The notes under the pieces are model-generated. The model did no database searches and was not told where the DNA came from. It saw only the letters and a program-made list of their open reading frames with translations. The translations under genes were made by a program, and so were the position numbers. DNA of 35,695 nt from a virus. Where the stretch lies: the IMG/VR virus record IMGVR_UViG_3300011116_000941, positions 1 to 35,695 of that record; one strand, given 5' to 3'. This document shows positions 30,438 through 35,695 of this stretch, one piece after another (the stretch's first letter is position 1; every line of letters begins with the position of its first letter).

Positions 30438-31088
30438 ATGAATGTTTATGTCGTATTGCCGATAGAAAAGAAAAAAACTCACTGGTTGCTATTGAATGTT
30501 CATTATGCACGAAGATTGCCACCGATGAGTTATGCTTTCGGATTATATTCGGTAACTAAATCAGGTAAAAAACTAAAGGGTGTTGTCACATACGGTATGC
30601 CACCATCTCCAACGCTATGCACTGGCGTTTGTGGCAAAGAATGGAAATCAAAAGTTTTAGAACTCAACCGTCTTTGTTTAGTTGACAACGAAAAAAACGA
30701 AGCCAGCAGACTTGTTGGTGCATCGTTAAAAATGTTGCCCCAACCAACCATAGTTGTTTCTTACGCCGATAGCGCACAGCAACACACTGGCTTTATTTAT
30801 CAAGCAACAAACTTTCTGTACACTGGAGAAACTGGAAGTCATTTAGATTACGGATTGCATAGCAACCCAAAGGCTCATAACAAAGCGATAAGCAATACAG
30901 TGCCAAATGGAAAAAACAAATTGCAGAGATTAAAAGAACTGCATGGTGACGACCTTTATGTAAAACAGAGAAGCAAGAAGCATCGTTATGTTTTTCTTGT
31001 AGGAAATAAAACTCAAAAGAAAGAATTGCGTAAGGCTTTGAAATACAAAGTTTTTCCGTATCCGAAGGAAGCCGTAAAACACAAATAG
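30438..31088 (+). CDS. mom: Mom-like DNA modification protein (GNAT superfamily)
   Basis: 216 aa, near phage Mu Mom (231 aa). HYARRLPPMSYAFGLY, VVTYGMPPSP, LELNRLCLVD, NEASRLVGASLKMLP and IVVSYADSAQQHTGFIYQAT, then NFLYTGETG follow the order seen in Mom and its phage relatives. Mu Mom converts adenines to N6-(1-acetamido)-adenine type bases, which blocks many restriction enzymes. It starts 2 bases after the methyltransferase stop, with no ribosome site, so it depends on coupling. It is last in the operon; its stop codon is in the terminator stem. Confidence 0.8.
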   Translation: MNVYVVLPIEKKKTHWLLLNVHYARRLPPMSYAFGLYSVTKSGKKLKGVVTYGMPPSPTLCTGVCGKEWKSKVLELNRLCLVDNEKNEASRLVGASLKMLPQPTIVVSYADSAQQHTGFIYQATNFLYTGETGSHLDYGLHSNPKAHNKAISNTVPNGKNKLQRLKELHGDDLYVKQRSKKHRYVFLVGNKTQKKELRKALKYKVFPYPKEAVKHK

Positions 31089-31114
31089 TGGGTCAGAATA
31101 ATCTGAACCCACTA
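31086..31114. terminator. Convergent hairpin between opposing operons
   Basis: TAGTGGGT (31086-31093) pairs with ACCCACTA (31107-31114), continued inward by CAGA/TCTG with one bulged A, giving about 12 bp. It includes the Mom stop codon and serves both the plus operon and the minus operon that ends at 31205. There is no T-run, so efficiency is uncertain. Confidence 0.65.
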
Positions 31115-31177
31115 CTTGCGACCTAAGGAGGTTGCTGGATAGGAAACACCAAAACCTAAACCAGTAACTCCATTCAA
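31112..31177 (-). CDS. Possible 21-aa peptide downstream of the phosphoesterase gene
   Basis: From TTG 31177 the frame reads NGVTGLGFGVSYPATSLGRK and stops inside the convergent hairpin. The composition is strikingly protein-like for so short a frame, but no ribosome site and no family is seen. It may be chance. Confidence 0.2.
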   Translation of the reverse strand: MNGVTGLGFGVSYPATSLGRK

Positions 31178-31204
31178 CAGGTTAAAAATTGTTTTGTCAA
31201 CTAT

Positions 31205-32263
31205 TTACCAACCCTCTGCTTTACGGTCTGCACAAAAGATTGGCGCTTGAATAGTTATGCCCCGTTCAGGCGTAATAACTGCCAGTGCTTGCTGTGGTTG
31301 TTCAAAGGAGAAGTTGTTAATAAATGCGTATTCGTCAACTCCCTTAAGTGAGCCATTAATTATCAGCGATGGCGTTTGAACTAATTGATGCCAGTGACCA
31401 CACCACATAGTTTGGAAATTTGATTCTGTCGCCAAATATCTTTGCGCTTTTCTTGCTCGCAATCGCATAATTGGAGGCCAAATTCCACCGATTCCACCAC
31501 CACCTGATGCTTGGTCACCGTGGGTAATCAATTGACCGTAACCGTAAATACTTACAAGAGAGTCAGCGCCTTCGGGTATTTGGAAAGTAACACGCTTATC
31601 TTTTTCAAAGTATCTTTCAATCATTTTTGTTACGAGCCAGTCGTAGTTTGTTTTGACACGCAACTTCATGCGAGGCTTTCTAGTTGTTCTGCCATGGTTG
31701 CCGACAACGCTAGTTATATGAACTTTGCCGAACTCTTCTGCCAACAAACTGATTGATGCAGTTAATTGTTCAGACCAGTAGAGCAATGAATCAAGCATGG
31801 TTGAAGCGTTTGTGTCGTGCAATTCTTCGTGGATATCTCCACTAAAAATATCGCCACCAAGAATCAAAAACACTCCGTCGTAAGTAACGCCCGATAGGTA
31901 ATGCCTAGAAACTTTGATTACATTCTCTGTCCACTTTTGTAATCGCATGGTTGCGATTGTCCGATTGTAAGCGTTAAGAAAATCAACTTCTTCGGGTACA
32001 ACTACTTCGTCAAAGTGTGTATCACTCAACATGACCACCAGCGTTGCCGAACTTTTCTTCGGTTTTGCAGGTGCAAGCCAAGTTGGGGGCTGTAAATTTT
32101 GACTAAGAATCTGTTCCGAAGACTCTATTGTTTTCGTTAATTTATCTACTTGTTCGTTAAGTTTTTGAATTTCACGAGCAGATATATTGTTTCGTTTTTT
32201 TAACGCATCTAATTCAAGTTTCATTGGGTCGTTATTCTCTAACCCATTAGAAAATTTACTCAT
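31205..32263 (-). CDS. Calcineurin-like metallophosphoesterase
   Basis: 352 aa. Residues 1 to about 60 are a coiled coil (LDALKKRNNISAREIQKLNE). The two-metal catalytic domain follows in order: MLSDTHFDE (about 76-84), LGGDIFSGD (about 132-140), VVGNHGR (about 184-190), LITHGDQ (about 243-249), and WCGHWHQ (about 285-291). Family members in phages are usually SbcD-like nucleases or unspecific phosphodiesterases; the substrate here is unknown. It overlaps the preceding gene by ATGA. Last gene of the terminase operon. Confidence 0.88.
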   Translation of the reverse strand: MSKFSNGLENNDPMKLELDALKKRNNISAREIQKLNEQVDKLTKTIESSEQILSQNLQPPTWLAPAKPKKSSATLVVMLSDTHFDEVVVPEEVDFLNAYNRTIATMRLQKWTENVIKVSRHYLSGVTYDGVFLILGGDIFSGDIHEELHDTNASTMLDSLLYWSEQLTASISLLAEEFGKVHITSVVGNHGRTTRKPRMKLRVKTNYDWLVTKMIERYFEKDKRVTFQIPEGADSLVSIYGYGQLITHGDQASGGGGIGGIWPPIMRLRARKAQRYLATESNFQTMWCGHWHQLVQTPSLIINGSLKGVDEYAFINNFSFEQPQQALAVITPERGITIQAPIFCADRKAEGW

Positions 32264-32472
32264 CGTTTTCTTCTCAATCTGTTGATAGTTGTGACATTTC
32301 CTTTTATGCCCAACTCATCCAACGCCTTAACTATTGTGGCGGCAGATATTTTGGGGTTGTCTAACGCTAAGTAAAAATCTTTTTTAGATTCTTCATCTAA
32401 AACAGTTTCAACTTCATCAAGAAAATCTCTCTTGTAATGCTTGCTTAACTTACTTGCAAATTCACTTGTCAT
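32260..32472 (-). CDS. Hypothetical 70-aa protein with helix-turn-helix-like pattern
   Basis: KLSKHYKRDFLDEVETVLDE, NPKISAATIVKALDELGIKG, then NVTTINRLRRKR. The last 35 residues (ISAATIVKALDELGI, TTINRLRR) look like a helix-turn-helix with a basic end. It lies between terminase and the phosphoesterase; it could bind DNA during packaging or regulate the operon. AGGAGAAAATACCA precedes the ATG. Confidence 0.6.
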   Translation of the reverse strand: MTSEFASKLSKHYKRDFLDEVETVLDEESKKDFYLALDNPKISAATIVKALDELGIKGNVTTINRLRRKR

Positions 32473-32484
32473 TGGTATTTTCTC

Positions 32485-33867
32485 CTAGGCTGTTTTCCAA
32501 GGGCTTTCTTCTCTCGTAATGTTAGCAGGATGAATGTTCAATGTGTACGATTTGCGCCTCAGCGACCAAGCCAACGCACCAGCGATAAAAGTGTCGGGTG
32601 GGTGTCCTGCACCGAACAAATCTTTTTGAGTTACATATTTGTGTTCTGAATATGGGAATTGAATACGAGGGCTTACGATTCCATACTGTTCAATTCCAGC
32701 GATATATTCCATGAAAACACTCTCTCTTTCACGACCACGCAGAACAACATCACGAATTTTTCTCTTGTCGTACTGAATCATGTCGCTTACAACATTGCCA
32801 ATTCCAGTGGCATCGTGAACGCAAATACCACCATAAGTTTCCAGCCTGATATCTAAATCTCGCACCATTTCGGGCCAAGGCTTGCGACCAGTTCTGAGGA
32901 AAGCAACTTCACGCCACGGATGTTGGTCAACCCTAAATGTTCGCATGATTGTCCAGTCTTGTTCTTTAGCCCAGTCAACGCCTGTGATGTAAGAACCTTG
33001 CGGGTCGTAAGGCTCAACGACAATGTATTCGTTAACATCGCCAACATAAACGCCGATATTCGGGTCGTATGCGGCATCCACAAACTTCGTTTCAATTGCT
33101 CTACCGTCAAATGATGGTTCTTGCAAATCGTATTCAACTTCCCACATTCGTGAAGAGACTTCTGTTTTCTTTCTTTCAACCATTTCTTGCGTAAGCCAAC
33201 CACGCTCTTCGGGAGTTCCTACGGATTCACGCCAGCACCATTCGTAAACGGGCCAATTCTTTTCGTTTGCTCGCTTCAATAGTTCAGTCATCGTGCCATC
33301 GGGATACTGGTGTGTACTTGAAATAACTGTTTGTGACTGCAATCCACGAGCATCCATCGGCTGACCTTGTGCGGCTTCAAAGAGCGCCAAGTCCATTTCG
33401 TCAACTTCATCTAGTCGTAATCGTTGTGGGTGAGGGCCACGAACTGATTTCTGCGATGCCATAAGAGCAACAATCCATGCACCGTTATTTAATCTTGTCG
33501 TGAATGTTGTCGGTTCATCCTTCAACAAACCCCGTGGTGCATATTCGTGATGCCATAGTTCTTTTGTTACTTCGTGAACTCGTTGCGACTGTGCGGCAGA
33601 ACCACCAAGAATAGTTATTTGAGCGCCAAGCGTTGCCGCTTCAATAAGTGCAAGAACTCCCATCAAAGTTGATTTGCCACCGAATCCACGACTGGCTTTC
33701 CAAACCGATACTGGCGAGCGACCAAAGTATGCGTCAGCCAAAGCCTTGAAAGGAGATGTGTGGTGCTTGCATACGCCGTGGCGTGGCACTGTGATACCCC
33801 AAACAACACGGATGTACTGCCACAATTCTTCATCGTCTTGTGGAAGTCTGCCTAGTAAAAGCGTCAT
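32485..33867 (-). CDS. terL: Terminase large subunit
   Basis: 460 aa from ATG 33867; the open frame to 33987 upstream is G/C-rich and low in complexity and is probably not translated. ATPase: Walker A KASRGFGGKSTLMG (about 57-70), Walker B LRLDEVDEMD (about 148-157), then ISSTHQYPDGT (coupling motif). Nuclease: TGVDWAKEQDW (about 292-302) with the first catalytic Asp, CVHDATGIG (second Asp) and a C-terminal PDTFIAGALAW with the third. It cuts concatemers and pumps DNA into the head through the portal. It is far from the portal gene in this window, so the packaging genes are split. No Shine-Dalgarno is seen. Confidence 0.93.
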   Translation of the reverse strand: MTLLLGRLPQDDEELWQYIRVVWGITVPRHGVCKHHTSPFKALADAYFGRSPVSVWKASRGFGGKSTLMGVLALIEAATLGAQITILGGSAAQSQRVHEVTKELWHHEYAPRGLLKDEPTTFTTRLNNGAWIVALMASQKSVRGPHPQRLRLDEVDEMDLALFEAAQGQPMDARGLQSQTVISSTHQYPDGTMTELLKRANEKNWPVYEWCWRESVGTPEERGWLTQEMVERKKTEVSSRMWEVEYDLQEPSFDGRAIETKFVDAAYDPNIGVYVGDVNEYIVVEPYDPQGSYITGVDWAKEQDWTIMRTFRVDQHPWREVAFLRTGRKPWPEMVRDLDIRLETYGGICVHDATGIGNVVSDMIQYDKRKIRDVVLRGRERESVFMEYIAGIEQYGIVSPRIQFPYSEHKYVTQKDLFGAGHPPDTFIAGALAWSLRRKSYTLNIHPANITREESPWKTA

Positions 33868-33887
33868 ATGCTCACGATAGCAGAAAA

Positions 33888-33921
33888 GGGGCAGGGGTCG
33901 GGGTCGGGCGTGGGGTCGGGG
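33888..33921 (+). other. G-quadruplex-type sequence upstream of terL
   Basis: Six G-runs of 3-4 bases (33888-33891, 33894-33897, 33900-33903, 33906-33908, 33912-33915, 33918-33921) separated by 2-3-base loops. In an AT-rich genome this is exceptional. It lies between terL and the small gene before it, on the strand opposite to the mRNA. A folded G4 could stall polymerases or mark a packaging site. Confidence 0.65.
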
Positions 33922-33937
33922 CAGAACCCGACAGGCC

Positions 33938-34129
33938 TCAGCAAATCTTGTTGTTTGCTTTAGCCTTGGCAAGAGCGTCACCGTCAAACGGTATGCCCTT
34001 TTCGGATATTTCCATTTCGTTGCGAATATCTAGCAGAGCGTCAATGACCGACATGACCGTTACCTGAGTTTTGTGGTCGTGCAGTTCTAGATGTATCAAA
34101 TATGTGAGGTACTGGTCTAGTTTTCCCAT
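33938..34129 (-). CDS. Hypothetical 63-aa protein
   Basis: MGKLDQYLTYLIHLELHDHK, VTVMSVIDALLDIRNEMEIS, ALAKAKANNKIC. Helical and plausible as a folded small protein. It starts 3 bases after the stop of the 42-aa gene. No ribosome site; no family recognised. Confidence 0.55.
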   Translation of the reverse strand: MGKLDQYLTYLIHLELHDHKTQVTVMSVIDALLDIRNEMEISEKGIPFDGDALAKAKANNKIC

Positions 34130-34132
34130 TTT

Positions 34133-34261
34133 TTACCAAAAAATTTTCCAGCGAGGAATGCGTTTGGGTATCCAATTGCGTTTTCGGTCTTTACGGCGCT
34201 TAAAACGCTTCCTAGACGGCAATGCGAGCCTTGTAGAAGGCTTGGGCCAAATGGAAGGCAT
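34133..34261 (-). CDS. Very basic 42-aa protein
   Basis: MPSIWPKPSTRLALPSRKR, then FKRRKDRKRNWIPKRIPRWK. Its start overlaps the previous stop as TGATG. More than a third of residues are Arg or Lys; it may bind nucleic acid. No family recognised. Confidence 0.45.
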   Translation of the reverse strand: MPSIWPKPSTRLALPSRKRFKRRKDRKRNWIPKRIPRWKIFW

Positions 34262-34347
34262 CAGTCGTCTTCGTCTTCGGGCTTGTCGCCACAATAAGGC
34301 TTGTGCTTCTTACAGAGTGCAAAGCGACAAGGGCAAATCCGAGACAT
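34261..34347 (-). CDS. 28-aa Cys-rich mini-protein
   Basis: MSRICPCRFALCKKHKPYCG followed by DKPEDEDD. The pattern C-x-C-x4-C-x2-H-x3-C suggests a tiny zinc-binding knuckle with an acidic tail. It is followed by a TGATG-coupled gene and preceded by the 52-aa gene (9-base gap). No ribosome site is seen, so it probably depends on coupling. Confidence 0.5.
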   Translation of the reverse strand: MSRICPCRFALCKKHKPYCGDKPEDEDD

Positions 34348-34356
34348 ATACAGAAT

Positions 34357-34515
34357 CTAGCCGAAATGATAAACGGCTACACGCACTTTTCTGAGTCTTT
34401 CCTTTTCAATGCCTTCAGGCACTTTTTCCGAGAGAACCATTTTCTGAGTGGGTTTGCCTTTGTCGTTCAATTCCGAAACGGCGTATTCGTACATCCAAGT
34501 CATTCTTCTGCCCAT
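34357..34515 (-). CDS. Hypothetical 52-aa protein
   Basis: MGRRMTWMYEYAVSELNDKG, KPTQKMVLSEKVPEGIEKER, LRKVRVAVYHFG. It looks like a small beta-alpha-beta phage protein. ATGs at 34503 and 34494 are alternatives. A weak promoter, TTGCAT (34549-34554), 18-base spacer, TATGCT (34525-34530), would start the mRNA almost at the first ATG. Confidence 0.5.
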   Translation of the reverse strand: MGRRMTWMYEYAVSELNDKGKPTQKMVLSEKVPEGIEKERLRKVRVAVYHFG

Positions 34516-34666
34516 AAGAGCCAAAGCATAGATTATTCAATGCGAACAATGCAATCCACTCCGAAACTATGTCTGCCGAAAACCACTCGCTAATTTTCTG
34601 ATTAAGGGCAGAGCGAACAGGCGTTCGTTTTCTAAAAAAGTGAGGGGGGGGGTCGTCAACACTCAG
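34415..34666 (-). CDS. Possible 83-aa protein with CTG start (CTGA overlap)
   Basis: The frame starting at CTG 34666 overlaps the previous TGA as CTGA. It reads SVDDPPPHFFRKRTPVRSAL, ISEWFSADIVSEWIALFALN, which is protein-like. It runs through a C9 tract (plus-strand G run 34644-34652), so an indel there would change the frame. It overlaps the 52-aa gene by about 100 bases, so one of the two must be shorter than given. Confidence 0.3.
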   Translation of the reverse strand: MSVDDPPPHFFRKRTPVRSALNQKISEWFSADIVSEWIALFALNNLCFGSYGQKNDLDVRIRRFGIERQRQTHSENGSLGKSA

Positions 34667-34821
34667 CGCTTCGGGCGAGTCAGTTGCTTGTTCAACAACT
34701 CAATCGCATCAATGAGACAATCTTGGTCAGTCGTAGAACGAGGTGCGGTTCGGCACAAAATGGCGAGCAACGATTCGGCAATATGTTTTGGAAGTGTTAT
34801 ATCACTGGTCTTCTGATTCAT
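34663..34821 (-). CDS. Hypothetical 52-aa protein overlapping terS
   Basis: MNQKTSDITLPKHIAESLLA, ILCRTAPRSTTDQDCLIDAI, ELLNKQLTRPKR. The ATG lies inside the end of the small terminase gene with AAGGAG about 10 bases upstream. A helical small protein; no family recognised. The following frame may start with a CTG that overlaps this stop. Confidence 0.55.
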   Translation of the reverse strand: MNQKTSDITLPKHIAESLLAILCRTAPRSTTDQDCLIDAIELLNKQLTRPKR

Positions 34822-35374
34822 CTGCATCTTCTCCTTGTGCTGGGGCAGATGAATCTACCGTAATTGCAAGTCTTCTACCTGCCTCTTCTAATGCTTTAAT
34901 GTAGTTTTCTTTGTCACCGTCTGCCAAGATAACTGTTTCACGCCCTGTAGCAATATCTAGTTTTTCTGCCGCATTAAGACCGTAGAGCCTTTCCATTCTG
35001 TCCATAACTGCAAGCGCGGCAGACATAGACGCTAAATCACGGGTGTTAACATCGGGCCAAAGAAGCATCAACATATGCTCTAGTCTTCCGTAATGTATCT
35101 TCTTTAGTTCACTCCCTGATTCCTGCAAAGAAGACTTCATTCCACGCTGTACGGCTTTACGAGCGCCACTAGCATCCGAATAACCGAGTTGTTGCGCTAT
35201 CTGTGCGTAACTAGCACCAGCAAGTTTCAATGCGATTGCTCTTCTAGTTTTTTCTGCCGAAGACATCGTGCGTGACAGGGCTACAGGATTATTGATAACG
35301 ATTTCGCTACCGTCTGACCCGTCGTTGACTATTTCGCCGTAGATTGTGTCGTTGTCTTCTTTATCGTTGCTCAT
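34802..35374 (-). CDS. terS: Terminase small subunit candidate
   Basis: 190 aa from ATG 35374, preceded by AGGACACGAT; the longer frame to 35419 has no ribosome site. After an acidic start (NDKEDNDTIYGEIVNDGSDG), residues about 36-80 (EKTRRAIALKLAGASYAQIA, QLGYSDASGARKAVQRGM) form a helix-turn-helix of the kind used by small terminases to bind pac/cos DNA. LEHMLMLLWPDVNTRDLASM and MDRMERLYGLNAAEKLDI are oligomerisation-type helices. The acidic C-terminus may contact TerL. First gene of the operon that leads to terL. Confidence 0.7.
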   Translation of the reverse strand: MSNDKEDNDTIYGEIVNDGSDGSEIVINNPVALSRTMSSAEKTRRAIALKLAGASYAQIAQQLGYSDASGARKAVQRGMKSSLQESGSELKKIHYGRLEHMLMLLWPDVNTRDLASMSAALAVMDRMERLYGLNAAEKLDIATGRETVILADGDKENYIKALEEAGRRLAITVDSSAPAQGEDADESEDQ

Positions 35375-35457
35375 ATCGTGTCCTAGTCCGCCAATTTTGA
35401 TGTCTTTTGAGTGTATCAAACAGCGTAGTTCAATGCGAGTTCTGATAGCATTTTTGG

Positions 35458-35695
35458 ATGTTAAATATCGTTTGTGAGCAGTATCCTGAATACAACTGGA
35501 ACGGTTTTGAACGGGTTTATGCGATTATCGGTCTTCTATACAAGAATTATCTTGTGATTGATAGATTCTGTGAAATTCCTAATAGTTCTGATAACCCCAG
35601 TGATACTTTCGCTGTAGTTGTCAAAGATTTATTTGTTATCGCAACATCACTTTCTCCCGCCGAATCTATTGTCGGCTTTGCACACACGCACCCAC
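35458..35695 (+). CDS. JAB/MPN (JAMM)-like metalloprotein, N-terminal part
   Basis: Partial; it runs off the right edge. ATG 35458 is the only start after an in-frame TAG 12 bases upstream. The sequence FERVYAIIGLLYKNYLVIDR, FAVVVKDLFVIATSLSPAES, IVGFAHTHP has the strand order and the H-x-H-P of JAMM zinc isopeptidases; the later S/D ligands lie outside the window. In phages such domains occur in tail-assembly peptidases (lambda K-like). Divergent from the terminase operon; a TGATAG hexamer 9 bases before the ATG may be its -10. Confidence 0.6.
   Translation, partial: MLNIVCEQYPEYNWNGFERVYAIIGLLYKNYLVIDRFCEIPNSSDNPSDTFAVVVKDLFVIATSLSPAESIVGFAHTHP

Noticed and set aside
31123-31130. Perfect AAGGAGGT on the plus strand as a ribosome site
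   Set aside because: No ATG, GTG or TTG with an open frame follows within range before the opposing operon.
33868-33987. 40-residue N-terminal extension of the terminase
   Set aside because: It is encoded by the G/C-run element and is Pro/Arg-rich low complexity, and no ribosome site precedes it.

Overview
The window reads as part of the genome of a tailed, double-stranded DNA phage (Caudoviricetes). The host is most likely a low-GC actinobacterium. The evidence is two WhiB-type iron-sulfur regulators, which are found essentially only in Actinobacteria and their phages, plus an MSMEG_6728-like DNA-repair protein and an AT-rich composition (about 40% GC by eye). That combination points to freshwater or marine actinobacteria rather than Mycobacterium or Streptomyces; this is inference, not proof. 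Neither genome end is visible and genes run off both edges.

Layout. (1) 1-6.7 kb, minus strand: head genes, read right to left: portal, a very large MuF (SPP1 gp7-like) protein carrying a zincin-like and a further C-terminal domain, a small conserved protein, an XkdF-type prohead protease fused to a ParB-like domain, and the start of a DUF5872-like gene with an internal slippery site. (2) 6.8-16.6 kb, minus: DNA metabolism and regulation: basic protein, ParB-DUF4417 fusion, WhiB, RuvC-like resolvase, Cas4-like nuclease, small resolvase-like protein, RecA/UvsX, compact DnaE, MSMEG_6728-like glycosylase and a phage ssDNA-binding protein with a textbook promoter. (3) 16.7-21.4 kb, minus: second WhiB, DUF6378, HNH nuclease, lytic transglycosylase, a two-membrane-segment holin candidate, then a tight chain of tiny genes joined by TAATG/ATGA overlaps. 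(4) 21.5-26.2 kb, minus: CobT-like VWA protein and CobS-like AAA+ ATPase, small genes, a family of dispersed hairpin repeats, and a tRNA-like element without a D arm. (5) 26.2-27.1 kb: a long region without a convincing protein gene. It has a terminator, an array of about 50-bp-spaced AT-rich repeats, a plus-strand promoter and an AT-rich tract, and is the best origin/control-region candidate. (6) 27.1-31.1 kb, plus: DnaB helicase, DnaG primase, a TSPPY DNA methyltransferase and a Mom-like DNA-modification protein, closed by a convergent terminator. (7) 31.2-35.4 kb, minus: metallophosphoesterase, large terminase, a chain of very small genes and the small terminase. A plus-strand JAB/MPN-like gene runs off the right edge.

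How it works together. DnaB, DnaG, DnaE, the SSB, RecA, Cas4-like nuclease and two resolvase-type proteins form a nearly self-sufficient replication/recombination set. The methyltransferase and Mom-like protein probably modify DNA against host restriction. Terminase, portal, MuF protein and protease package DNA and build the head. The C-terminal cargo domains on the MuF protein and protease may enter the host with the particle. The WhiB proteins probably adjust transcription.

Most worth a second look: the MuF-zincin-ART-like fusion with a duplicated linker; the dispersed hairpin family with compensating stem changes, one copy of which lies inside a coding region; the D-armless tRNA-like element next to it; the methyltransferase/Mom pair; and the control region at 26.7-27.1 kb.
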